Source of the DNA: Acanthochlamys bracteata
Lineage: Eukaryota > Streptophyta > Magnoliopsida > Pandanales > Velloziaceae
Length of the DNA stretch: 64,000 bases
Assembly: GCA_019914995.1 (NCBI GenBank)
Contig: CM034142.1
Span: 4,855,031-4,919,030, forward strand
Direction: 5' to 3'
The position numbers were made by a program, and so were the translations under genes. Below are positions 36,687 through 49,299 of the stretch, piece by piece. The notes below the pieces were generated by a model, which had not been told where the DNA came from, did not search any database, and saw only the letters and a list, made by a program, of their open reading frames with translations. The number at the start of each line of letters is the position of its first letter. The first letter of the stretch is position 1.

Positions 36687-38860
36687 TGGTGATGCTTTCT
36701 CTGTTGGTACATACAATACCATATAATTCATTAGTTGATCATCACAGCTAACATTATGGACCATATTTCACTCCAAGCGAGCTGAAACACCTACACTATA
36801 TGTAATAATAGTATCGTACACAGTTCGATCAGACCCATGTTTTGTGCAAACCATTACCAATATATTAGAGTAGGTGTAGGCCAATGACAGCCCAAGAACT
36901 ATGATTTAAGCATCTATTGGCTAACATATGCCTAACAGCTTGCTCTATTTGTCCACTTTTCACCACCTGTCTGAATGAAACAATGTTTATGAGTGATACA
37001 GCTGCAAACTATTTTAACCATTAATCTAACAATTTTATTTATAACCTACATGGGCGACCCTATTTTATTAGACTAGTCCAATGAAAAGTGTGCAACTCTG
37101 TGCGACCCTACTCTGTGCTACCATGTATTATTACCATTTAGTGACTCTTGAGTGCGATCTGTGCGACCATTATAACCCAATGCCACCCAAACTAATAGTG
37201 CCGTCATTACATTCTTCTTCTATCTGTATGAAATAAGTTTCAAACTGTATTATTCTTCTTCTCTCTTACATAAAACAAATTTTCACTTTCCACTACACTC
37301 GCTGGCCATCAATATTTCATACCATCAAAAGAAGAATTGAAAAAATTTTTGAAAAGGTGGCCTACAAAACAAAGTGGAGATGGATGCGTCATATTTAACC
37401 AAAGTCGATGATGCATAACCTTTAGCCACCAAACCCGATTCGTTCAGTGATGCGCAACCTTTAGAGAAAAAAATAGTGTGGTTGCTGATAATATAAACAA
37501 TTTATGACAAAAAAGCATGGACTAGTCACTAAAGTCTTTAAGAGTAATAACTTAAAAATAAATTGTTATTTCCTTTGAAAAATTGCGTACCTTGATGAAT
37601 ATTGGAACCTGATAGGCTTTGGCTAACGGAACTAAGAGAACTAAGCTATGAATCTAGTACAGAAAATAAACTCAATTCTTTCTTGCTGTCTAATGTCAAG
37701 TACATGCACTTAGTTATAGCTCGTAACTTCGCTTCTATCAGCATCAAGTGTTTCTATCCAAATACAATTTTTACTCTAAATACAACTCCGCCATACATGG
37801 ATACTGGATACTTCAATACTATTTGGCCCAAATGCCATGATGGAGGTACCCCGAGTTGCACCCAAGTCTTTATTCCGCACCCTGGCACTTGGTACGTTGT
37901 CTGGGTACCTTATGCTGCGCCTGGGCCACCTAGGTAAGTGTCTGCGTGCAGCAATAATCACATGGTGTCATTAGGACTTGCATCCAAGGCAAGTTCTGCA
38001 GCTCATGGTCAATCAACATTTACGTCAAGATAGCTCCTGTTGGATGACTGAAAAGGAAAATGACCATGGCACACCAACACTTCACAAGATGACGCTGCTT
38101 CCCAGGTGATGAGTCTGCCATGCATACCAAAACCAAACAACAAATTGTTGTTGGAGACCTTATGAAGTATGCACCATATGTCTATCTGCTTCATCTTTCC
38201 TTGTCTTGCCTGTAACAATTGAAGGTTTTTGTCTTCTGGAGTGGCATTTCATCATTCACCACAAACCAATTTAGCTTAGTGTGCCTTCCGAAATAGAGGG
38301 TCACCACTGAAGCTTAATATCATGGTTGCCCAAATTTCATGGGGTAACAGCTACAAGGAAAAGCAAATGAAGTCGTTGATGCTTCTATCTCGTGTTCTTG
38401 ACTTAACAAATACCCCTTCTTTTGTACTCTGTCTACTTCTCTTATGATTTGCCAGGGTATATCCAAAGAGAACCTTTTTTTTTAAGAATATATTTGAAAT
38501 TTTTATAATTAAAACAAGGAACACGAGGAGAAGAGTCCAACCAAAGATAAGGTTCTGAATAAAACGATCATTTTATAACAATGGTGTAAACCGGTATTGG
38601 AGCCATTGTGCACCACGAACTAAAAAAGGCATTATAAGGCTATCATAAATAAAGGCTACTCTATTCGAGTAGCATATTAGGACAACTTTGTAAACCCTTT
38701 GAACATCACCATTTTTCAAACTTTCAAGCTTAATTCGTGACCTATAGGTTTTGCACTAATATAATGTATTGTACAACTCTAGTTTCATTTTCAGTAAAGG
38801 CCATTTGAGATCTCATCAGAAATTATACTCCCAGAGTTACCAACTTCAACTACAGTTCCT
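36687..38860. other. DNA between the solo LTR and the aminoacylase 3' end
   Basis: 36687-37500 probably continues the MULE relic (GTGCGACC-type words at 37060-37200) but without a readable transposase block. At 37602-37937 a plus-strand frame of 111 codons with higher GC content (PYMDTGYFNTIWPKCHDGG) is unassigned, followed by a further open minus frame at 38009-38218. The last few hundred bases before 38861 should contain the aminoacylase 3' untranslated region. Confidence 0.35.
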
Positions 38861-41800
38861 TTAAGATGATTTGATTCTTCGGAAGGAACACAAGGACCTG
38901 ATAATATGCTCATATACCTTTATGCCTCTCAAAAACACAGTGTCCTTCAAAAACTGTATAAAAGAAAATGAAGTGATGTGATTTTGTGAATTCTGAAGAA
39001 AAATCTTGTAAGGAAATAAACAAAGCAAATCAACAAACCTCATTGTGGTCATGAAGTAATATGGGTGTGTTCGCCATCGGTGAAAACCCAAGAGTCGGGA
39101 TGCCTAATTGCCTTGTAAATCTAGCATCAGTCGTGGAAGGCAAAATTTCTGGCTTCCCCAATTTGCCACCAGCTTCGTTGATTGCTTGTTCAAAAACAGA
39201 CCACCATGGGTTTGTGCCATTCGTTGGAGTAGCCAAGGGACGCCCTGTTGTATCCCTTAGAGGACCTTTTTGGATAAGCTGCAATGTTTTATTAATTAGA
39301 AATAGTATTACAAACGCCATGAACTGTTGCAATTTTTTGCTGCCGAAATCATGCAGTAAGCAATAGCATCCAGAGAGATTCCATTTTTTTTATTTAGAAC
39401 TAAACTGGTATGCTACAATATTGTAGTATTATTGATTAAAATAATATTAAAGTTTCATGAAATTTGTTATGGTTTTGCTGAGAAATCCTGCAGTAGGTAT
39501 AGACAACAGAAATGTCCACAAAAGCTTTTTTCGAAATTTCAAATTGATTGTCATTTACAAAAGAAATGTCCACTTTCCTTGGTTGTCATTTACAAACACG
39601 CAAATGCATTGTCAAAATAAAGGTTAGCATGAACTAACTAGTAAAAAATCTTTAAATATTTGTGAGGTTAAAAAAGTACAAAACGGTAAAGTAATAATAA
39701 AGAAATATAGTAAGTCGATAAAACAAAAGAGCAATTATGTATAGCTTGACACTACAAATGAAACATACTATTCGGAAAGTAACTCAAAAGGAATTTCCAA
39801 CAAGATATAACTCGCTTACAGAGACCGCTATGTAAGTCTACATAATAGATTCAATCCACTGGACAGTTCTCTTCAACAGCTTGACTGAACTTGAGTGTTT
39901 TGGCCAAAAGATTTTATACTAAGATCCAAACTAAGTTCGATTCTTTTATTCAGAAACTAGCCTTGGTAGCTTTTCAACTATACAGATCTAAATCGATTAA
40001 AAAAAGTTTAATTAAAGCAACTTAAAAATAGATGAGGTGCCCATCTATTTTCTAGAAAATGCAATATATTTTTGTTTTTATTGCCTAAGAAATCTGACAG
40101 TACCAGCCAGTGTTTTCTAGCAACTCATGACAAAGCTTTTAGTAAACTATCCAAAAACATATATCAAGATGTGTGCCTTTCAAGACAAAAATTTTCCAGC
40201 AGCTAAAACTCTTTTAAGGCACTGTCATCAGACACATAAGAATGCTGAAGAGGAACTAAGAACTTTTGGTCACAGTCACATTCTCGTTTCAGAAAGTGGC
40301 AAAGATGAGAGGTAGTATATCCAAAGATGGATCTCTGGTCTGATGGAAGGCATTCAACCAGTAGAACTTAAGTTGACATAAGAAGAGAACTGTCCAACAG
40401 GGGGAGAAGAGGCGCTGTCTAGCCAAGTGCTGCTGTATAGCACATAGAGAGAAACATCAGCTTCTTGGGCCAACAGTGGGCGTTTGCCCAACTTAGTGTA
40501 ATCATCTCAAACTTGTCCCTGTAGGGGGTGTAATTCAAATTAAACCAATAGAAAGTCTTTTTTCATCCTACTAACGAATCTAGTGCAGATTCAAAGTCCT
40601 TCAATGTCATAAAAGTTCCTGAAGAGCCTCACTAGGGGCAACAGGAGCCCTAGAACTTCAACTTACATGATTTAGAATCAAGGTTTCTTCCTTTTTCTAA
40701 TTGTCGAGGTCCAAAGTTGTAAAACAGGTGCTGCCAATTAACTCTCCTATATATTGCTAGAGTTGATCAAGTGATCATAAGCAAGGGAGACCGAATATGA
40801 GAAATACTTCGTCTGCAATTTTTGTGTTAGACATCTTTAGTTATCTCACTCACTGTGGTATGATCGGCTAGTTCAAGTTTCTGAATTTGATGTTATATAT
40901 GAACGCGCTGAGGTATGCTTATAACTTTACGTATGTCAAGTTGCAAAAGTAAATAATGAACACACATACAATGCAATAATGCATCCTGTAAGTATTTAAT
41001 TTACTAACATAAAACTCAAGTAGTTAGTATTAGTGCTTCAAATTTTTGTGTCCCAAATTCAGATATTAACAAATACTAAAAGGCTTATTTCGTATGTTGG
41101 GAAAGATGAACATAAAAGCTTAAAGTGATGTTTGTAAAAGGAATTACACATCAAAGTATGCCATGCTATTTTTTAAACAAGAAATAACGGGGTGAGCCAC
41201 CATCTATATAATTCAATTGTTCAGATTAAAATACTGAAATAGTTCATTCAAATTTGGTGTCATATGACACTAATATTTTTATATCATCCTACTCTCTTCC
41301 ATATGCATGATGACTGCAAACAGGAACTCATACTTCTTGCAAGATGTATACCCAACCATTAATGTCAATTTCAAACACATAATTATTTATAAGCATAAGA
41401 AGGGAAAGGAAAAATAGCATCAACAAAGGCATACCTGATGTGTCAAATTTTTTATTTTAGGTGCCCATTCCACTGAGATTCTCCTTCTCAAGTCATTAAT
41501 ATCTACTGTTGGTGGTAGGCGGAGATCAAACCCCATTTCAGCTTCAGAAGGATGGGCATTCATTCCAAAACCCTGAAATGAAGGAGTCATTGCCTATACA
41601 CATAAAGAGAAGTCTAAGCTACAGCATGAGTAATTTAATGAAAATTGATGCATGTAAAGATTTCCAAACAAAAGGTTGCACCAGAAAACTATTTGCTGAA
41701 AATAAGGATTAGTGAATAATAAATCTTAACCAAGTATGAGATACAGATAAACACATCATTAGTTCAACCATGCATCGTATTCTTAAGCATCCTTCTAGAA

Positions 41801-44800
41801 TAATATACTTTACCATTTAGCACCAACATAGATTTATATCAAGTAGTTCACTCAGAGGACAAAGATGGGATAGAGCTATTGAGGTGGGAAGACAAGCTCT
41901 AATTCTCTTAAGTATTTTGGAGATAGTCAAGAAGAAAACAATAAGCACTTCTAATTGTTGGTAGCAAATGTTGTAACACTTACTCGCTTCATTTGATCAC
42001 TTGCGGTTAATCGAAACAATAGCATAACAACTGCTTATTTACTTTCAACTGTTTGATGCATGAGCTTCTCCTTGTAGATTAGCAACAAAATCACAATAAC
42101 CATAACAACATAGGAGAAGGCAATGAATGTGACCGGTGGTGGAAGTACTGGTTGGATAAGTAGCAGCTACATCCATTTTTCTTCATTTTGCTACACTGCA
42201 AACCAATGGCGAAAGAGGAGGAAAAAAGATGGGAAGAGCAATAAAATAATAAAGCTAAAGTACGACGACAATTACGGCAACAAGAGAGAGGTATATTAAG
42301 GTGTTGATACATAAGATAACATTCAATACCAAGTTTCCAGCACGAATGCACACATAAAAGCCTCTAACTACATAAAAGTTACTAATTTATAAGCACATTT
42401 ATAGAAAGATCCCATTTTAAAGAATGGCTTGAATTAATACTAAGCTATCTGCGACTACCATTTTGCCTTACTTGGTTTAAAAGAGAAAGAACTTTAATTT
42501 TGAGAGAAAACCTTCAGCATATCTCAGAAAATTAATATGAAAATGCTATAAACAGTATCCAAGATAGAACAAACCTAAAAACTAGGCTTTACACCAATAG
42601 GTAGTCTCTGCAACACGAATTATTTTTGCCCTCGTCCTTTGCTAGGGACAACATCGTCAAACACGGCACAAATGAGAAATAATTTTTAATTGTCTTCCAC
42701 CAACTATTCTTGACGCATCAAATGGGATCGAATGAAATTGATATAAACTACCAATAAGCACCATTGGAGAGATCTTCTTCTCTAGCTGTCTTCTCCTTCT
42801 CCAACTCGTCTTCTTTTTTTTTTCCTAGCTATATTTGGCAGACAAGATCTATTGATTTCTCCAAAATTGCCGGCAATTTGCTGTCATTTACAATCAATTA
42901 ATACTTCTTCTACTCTAGCTATCTTCATCTTCTTAAGTTACCTTCTTCTCGGATTGTCTTTTCTTCTTTTTCAGCGTCAGTTGACTCACAATATTGGAAA
43001 ATTCTTGATCTGCCGCTGTCCATTCCGTTTTATGCTAACTACTTATTCAAATCTAGAACGCTTGATGATTATCGGGTATTATCATTGCTGCTTTTTAAAG
43101 TTTATAGATGTTTTAAATATTTTTGTTGAGAAATTGCTTCAGGTTCGAGTGAGAAATTGGTCATCATAAGGTATTAGTTATAGTTGAGAAATTGTTTTGC
43201 AGGAATTAAGAAATTGTTTTGGAATTTTCGTTACTTTCTTTTCCTTTTGGTTTTTTATTTGGAGTTAAGTGATAGAAGATGCAAGTGCTTTTAATTTTGA
43301 TTAAGAAATTGCTTTGGAATTTTTATTAGTTTCCTTTATATTCTAGCAAGTATACATACGTCTTGGATTGAATATTCCTACGTATATCTTGTCCAAAACT
43401 AGATTGCTATATGTTGCCTTGGCCTAAGCACATTGATGTCACTCGTCAACTGTTATAGACTCGATAAAATTGAAGTGCTAAGTTCTCATAAAATCTTTAC
43501 CCTTTCAATTGTGTGTTACTGTGTATGTACGTAGTGGATCATAATGTAGTTATTACTAACTTTCTCTCCCTTAACCTGTGGAAACAAGGTGAAGATATCA
43601 ATGCATAAATTATAAAAGAAGTGATGCATAAGCTCTCAAGAATTGTACTGAAAGTGATAAAGAGGATGATGTGTACATGGTATAGATTTGGTACTATTTC
43701 ATTCTCTATTTCTTCGGATTCATGTTATTCTCTTAAGTATGTATACATACATACATATATATATACATATATATACATATACATACATATATATACATAC
43801 ATATATTAGGGAGTGATAAAAGTACTCCCTTCTTAGGGGCACTCCTTTTCCGGTTTATGGCCGGAGTGACTTTTAAATCCAATCTCCATCGTTTGATATT
43901 AAAGAACTATGAGTTAGAAACATACTCATAAAATTTCAGCTTTATCGGACCACGAATTCACCTTCATCTAGTCATTTGATCAAGATGACAAAAATAATAC
44001 AACATATATATTTTTAAATTTTCTTACTTTCTGTCATCTTGATCCAGTGACCGGACGAAGATAAATTCGTGGTCCGATTGAGCTGAAATTTTATGGGTAA
44101 GTTTATAACTCTTAGTTCTTTATATCCAACGGTAAATATTACGTTTGGAGACCACCCCGGCCATAAACCGAAAAGAGAGTGTCCATATCCCTCTCCTATA
44201 TATAGTAAGTAACAGAAGTTCTTTGCAGAAGAACTTCTACTAGGAGTGGGGAAGTATCTAATAGAATGTAGTATTTTCTGTTCATCCATGTACAATCGAT
44301 ATAAACCATGTTCATGTATATATATATATATATATAGGGGAGGGATATAGGCACTTCCTTCTTAGGGACACTTCCGAACACTCCTCTTCAGTTTATAGTC
44401 GGTTGTGACCTCCAAATCCAATCTCCACCGTTGGATATGAAGAATTATGAGTTATAAACCAACCAATAAAATTTCAGCTCAATCAGACCACAAATTCATC
44501 TTCATCCGGTCACTTGATCAAGATGACAGAAAGTAAGAAAATTTAAAAATATATATATTGTATCATTTCTATTATCTTGATCAAGTGACCATATAAAGAT
44601 GAATTCGTGGTTTGATAAAACTGAAATTTTATAAGTATATTTCTAACTCATAGATCTTTATATCCAACTGCGTAGATTGGATTTGAATGTCACCCCGGCC
44701 ATAAACCGGAGAAAGAGTGCCCGGAAGTGCCCTTAAAGAGGGAGTGCCCCTATCCCTCCCTCTATATATATATATATATATACACATAACTTGAAATTGC

Positions 44801-47800
44801 TCCGAATCTTTATCTGGATCTATCATGCTGCTCTACTACTATATTTTGCTTTTGATACGTCTACGAGGATACTCCTTTAATATGGATGGATTGGTGCTTA
44901 TATCGTTTCCACCCCCATCGCGAATAACCTTGCTCTTAAGGTTGAACTGTGGATATGGAACTTATACTGTCGAAGAGCTCCCAAGTAGCTTCTTCTATAG
45001 GCGAGCACTACATCTTTATAAAAGTTTCTTTTACTAAGCAATGCCCATTATTTTGTCAAGTGCATCAAGAATATCTGATATTCTGGAGTGATACACGCCT
45101 CTTATCCATAGTTCATAGTGACTATGTGTATCTTGCAAGTTTTTTGTTGCCCTACTTGAGTTGTGATACACACAAAACAAGATAACTTAATAGTCTAGAG
45201 AAAGGCCTAACACTGTGCCTAATTTGACATGGGATGAAATTTTTGAACCCCAACTTAAGATGGTCTTTTAGAGATTTGGAGATAAGGTTGCAGTTTGTCA
45301 TAGATAACATCTTGCTCTTCATACTCTAACTCACCGCAGTGCTTATTAGCTTGCAGCATTGTCCTATTCTATGTAGCAATTAATGCTTCTTCAACTTCAT
45401 TAAACATTATCTTTGTCCTTTAATTGATCCATTACCACATCCACGTTTGAAAAGCCAATTTCCTAGGATACTAAACCTAGTGGTTCATGGCCATAGACAG
45501 TTTCAAAGGATGTCATATTCGCAGCAAATGAAATCTGGTGTTGAAGAAATACCCAGATGAATATATGCCCACTCAAGTAAAGCTGCCAAGCAATGATTGT
45601 CATCTTACGGCAACCATTGACCCTTGTTGCAGTGGTTGCAATGTTCGCAAATAAATGAAAGAGACTTGGTTCATGTTCTGTAATAGCTGCCAAGTAACCA
45701 TGTTGAATCTCACTCGTGTCACTAGTAATTCCTTGCCTTGACATAGCATTGGCAACCACATAGCGGGACCTATATTCCATCAGGTAAGAATGCAATAAGT
45801 TTTATGAGCTAGCATTTCTCTTCTGGAGTGGACATCTGCTGCTGTAAGAGGTACCAAAAGGCAACACTGGTCCACCCTAATGCTGAATCTTCAACCAAGA
45901 TATGGCTGCCACTTCTACGCGCCCATTACCACAACCATTAAATCATTCTCATAGGTTAATTTCTCAAGCATACGTCACGCAAGAGCTCTACTAAATTAAG
46001 TAATAGGTGTGCCATCTTGACAGAGAACTACTCTCATCCCATAACCAAAAGCATCCGTCTCAACTATGAACTGTTTACATAATCAGGCATTATAAGCACT
46101 AGAGCTGAAGACATGGTTGCCTTCATCTTGATAAAAGCCGATGTGGCCAGTTAAGGCCAATAAAATTACCATTTCTTCGGTAGTACATTCAGTGGTCCCA
46201 CAATCTTCCCATAATCCTTCACAAAGCTACAACAATATCTCGTTAATCCTAAAGATCTACGTTAGGAGATTATGACTCTTGGTTCTTGCCGCAGGCCACT
46301 GCTTGGCTTACTCAAGATCAACGCGACACCATTCTTAGTGACAATACAGCCGAAAAATTCAATTTGTTGACTCCCAAACTGAATTTCAGATTCATTCACT
46401 CCCAATTTCAGGAACGAAGTTAATTGACATGAACAAATGCAACCATCATATATCATGTTATCAATTTCTCTGATTGGCCACCCATCGGGTTTGATATTTT
46501 GAAAGCACTAGCAGCCTAAAGAGGTTGCTGAGAGTCTTGACTTGCTTTATTAAACTCAATCCTCAATTGTAACCAGTGTATTAAACTGCATAACTTCTTT
46601 TGAAGAGTAGTAGCAACCTTTCTAACATCTTTGGAATCACAAATCTGAATAACTCCTTGATAGCTAAGGTCTCGAAAAGTGTTTTCAACAGTTGGTGATG
46701 CTTTAGTACAATTAAGATAGTTGTTCCAATATTCCTCAGCTAGAATTCTTAGCTTTCGACTTCGTTAATGGACAGGTTGGCTAAGGTCAGTGAGGACAAA
46801 CTGAATTCAGAGGAATTGAATAGTTGATTTCCTTCTTCTAAAGTTTTGTGTCGTCCTATTAGAGCTTCTCATCACTCCCTCTCGAATTTTGTCAACTCTT
46901 GAGTTGAGTTTTAAGAATTCTATGTCAGTGAGAATGAGATGCATTAGAGATAAATAAAATTTTCTGTTTTGATGATAAGTAGAAATAAAAAGACGGAATA
47001 AGAAATCTTTTAAACTGGACTATGCAATTAGTAAACCATGCACGTCTAAGGACTGTCAACCCATTCACAGTGTATTCTCTTACTAACGAAAACACATATT
47101 ATGAAAATAGATTCCTATGCAGCTACCTTTCTATATGAGCATTCATGTGAGTCATAATTACCAAACAAACTATAATTCTTAAGGCGTAATGCTTACTTAG
47201 TAAGCACCAAAATTTTGAAAACTTTTGAAACAATTATCTAAATATTTTCAAAATGGCAAGGTGAAGTGTTACTATAATAAGAAAGTTTGATTCCTCATTA
47301 GCTAGGATGGGGATTTGACTCTTCTTATCTTTACAAGAGACCTATTTCCTTTTCTTTTTCTTTTTTTTGAGAAAGCATATCATCAAATTACCAGTGAAGA
47401 AACAATTAGAGTTATTTTTTCTTTTACCTTTCAAATGACAATAAAAACCTTCATGAGTAGTGAAGATTTTAACAATTCAGTCATTGAATGTAAAACATGT
47501 TGCGTTATTTTACATTCATTAGCTTGCCAGAATTACCTAAACAAAATTGATAAATAAATACAATTGAATTACCTAATGTTATTTACACATTGCAGCCTCC
47601 ATCTAACCAATTCAGATTAACTCTATTACACTTAATTGAAATTATGGAGTTCCAATAATTTTTAATAAAATTTCAAAGTTTCAAGATTTGATGTAAGAAA
47701 TCAAAATCAAATCTACGAGGTCACAAAATTTAAATCAAAAGATTTGCATATACAACTCACAAAGACTCTTATGTTAGCTTCCTCCATTCTTTGTAGGAAT

Positions 47801-49299
47801 AAATTTAATTTAGTACATAAAACAGTCTTCTTATCACAAGATGAAACTTGAAATATCTAAAATTATAAACATATAAAAGAAAATCATCAAAAGAATGACT
47901 AAACATAAAAGATGTGGCGGTAGTAGATAGAACACTAAGCTCTTAAGTATCTACACAACCTTAGGAAACCCTTAGGTCTTATCAGATTTTTTTAAATAAA
48001 TAAAGATTTTACATTTACCTCTTAGGTAATTGGGGTCCCTTATCCCACAAATCCAAGATAAGTGATGTTTTTCTTGGGTAAAATAAGTTATCCCTTGTGT
48101 TGCTGAATTCCTTACATTTTATTTGCTAAACCAGTTTAATGCCTACGCTTTTCCTTGTTAATTGAATCTAGAAAGGCCCATCTAATACAATCTCGCTGGG
48201 ATCCATTACTTCAGTGCTCCTTGTTTATAAAATTATCTATATTATCTACAACGAGTTCAAACCAGTACTTCGGTGCCTATGCAAATGAGAAAACCACAGT
48301 TCTACCAAATTTGATTAAGTTTAGAACATTAAGCCATATTTGATAGCCATAATTTTGGTGTACCTGTTGTTGTTTCCAGACAGCAAACAACTTTTCAATA
48401 GAATCAAATTCATGAACTAGATAAGAGAAAAGAAAGCTTCTAACCAAAAGGGGAAGTGTTCCAGCCTTCATGTAAACAGGATTAACAGAAATGACCTCCG
48501 CAGCTGCTTTTAAGCCGGCCTTCACCTGATCAAATTGGTTCTCCCTAAACTTTGCAATCGTCTCAGCACACTCCATTAAATTCTCCATTGCCGATCCATC
48601 ATACATCCTTGACCCATGCCCTGGATTTCCCTCAGCGTGCACTATAAGCGACCACGGCGACCGGTCTGCATAAAACACCCTGAAGTCATCGGTAGGCGAT
48701 GCCTGGCCTTCATCAAGAACAAACCCAACATTAAGTGCCTTGAACTCTTCCGATTTCACAAACTTCCCCCACCCGTCGGCACCCCCGATCTCCTCGTCGG
48801 GGACAAGAGAAACGTGAACCGACCGAAGGGGAGAGAATCCCGAGATTTTGAGTCGACGGATGGCCTCCACGTACTGAACAGCAAGGCACTTGTCGTCCTG
48901 GGCTCCACGGGCGAAGATACGGCCTGATTCATCGCGGTGGGCAGCGAATGGAGGGTGAAACCAACGATCATGGTCCGCAGGGACACTATCAATGTGTGAA
49001 TTGAGGAGGATGGAGGGAAGGCTGGGATCAGTCCCTGGCCATGAGAGTAGAACTAGAAGCTTGCCGGCGGCGAATTCAAGGGTTCGGGTTTCAAGACCGA
49101 TCGAGCGGGCAGAAGAAGATAGGAAGGAGGCCGCGGTGGAGTACTCGGGAGCAGGGTGGGCGGTGCGAATTCGGAGGTATTCTTGAAAACGGGAAATCTG
49201 CTGCTCTTCCTCTGGTGATAGTGAAGCAGCTGGTTCGAGAAGAAGGAAGAGAAAAACCAGAGTGTAGTAGCTGAGCCTGAGTACTCCTGGAGACAGCAT
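38861..49299 (-). CDS. ACY1: Aminoacylase-1 (N-acyl-L-amino-acid amidohydrolase, M20 family), complete
   Basis: Zinc-dependent M20 enzyme that hydrolyses N-acyl amino acids to free amino acid plus carboxylate. Exons (minus): 48445-49299, 41435-41572, 39039-39278 and 38861-38953. All introns are GT-AG and phase 0, and the product has 441 residues, normal for plant aminoacylase-1. The first 26 or so residues (LYYTLVFLFLLLEPAAS region) are hydrophobic, so a signal peptide and a secretory-pathway location are likely. Metal and catalytic residues expected for the family are present: H102 and D104 (LLNSHIDSVP), D135 (RGAQDDK), E169/E170 (VPDEEIGG), D196/E197 (VLDEG), H228 in the dimerisation region (GNPGHGS) and H407 (ILLHDHNE). 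I chose ATG 49299 because it directly precedes the hydrophobic leader. Intron 1 is 6.9 kb and contains a gypsy fossil and two MITEs; intron 2 is 2.2 kb. Exon 1 is clearly more GC-rich than the rest. Confidence 0.95.
43738..43807. repeat. (CATA)n/(TA)n microsatellite
   Basis: About 65 bp of CATA and TATA units in aminoacylase intron 1, immediately before a fold-back MITE. Confidence 0.9.
43808..44197. mobile_element. TA-targeted fold-back MITE, complete copy
   Basis: About 390 bp made almost wholly of two inverted arms around an AT-rich centre. The left arm reads from AGGGAGTGATAAAAGTACTC through CCGGTTTATGGCCGGAGTGA, TCGGACCACGAATTCACC and TTTGATCAAGATGAC. The right arm returns as GTCATCTTGATCCAGTGAC, AAATTCGTGGTCCGATTGAG and CCCGGCCATAAACCG, ending ATATCCCTCTCCTATATATA. 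TA tracts flank it. It lies in aminoacylase intron 1. No coding capacity. Confidence 0.8.
44336..44762. mobile_element. TA-targeted fold-back MITE, complete copy next to the previous one
   Basis: Starts AGGGGAGGGATATAGGCACT after a (TA)n tract and ends CCCCTATCCCTCCCTC before another (TA)n tract. Arms as in the other copies (CCACCGTTGGATATGAAG; CCCCGGCCATAAACCGGAG). Its central block GATGACAGAAAGTAAGAAAA is the inverse of the centre of the neighbouring copy, so the two lie in opposite orientation about 140 bp apart. Confidence 0.8.
45190..46930 (-). mobile_element. Ty3/gypsy fossil in aminoacylase intron 1
   Basis: Broken gypsy element, minus strand, with many breaks. Recognisable from high to low coordinate are a gag-like segment (46500-46800; AEEYWNNYLNCTK, then RKVATTLQKKL), a reverse transcriptase segment (46260-46460; EIQFGSQQIEFFGCIVTKNG), RNase H remnants (45990-46240) and integrase, including its C-terminal side (45463-45795; MTSFETVYGHEPL). 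It is much shorter than a whole element, and no LTRs are recognised at the ends. Old. Confidence 0.75.

Noticed and set aside
48616-49274. Several open frames on the plus strand and another minus frame
   Set aside because: All overlap aminoacylase exon 1, whose minus-strand frame has clear M20 family motifs; they are shadows of a GC-rich exon.
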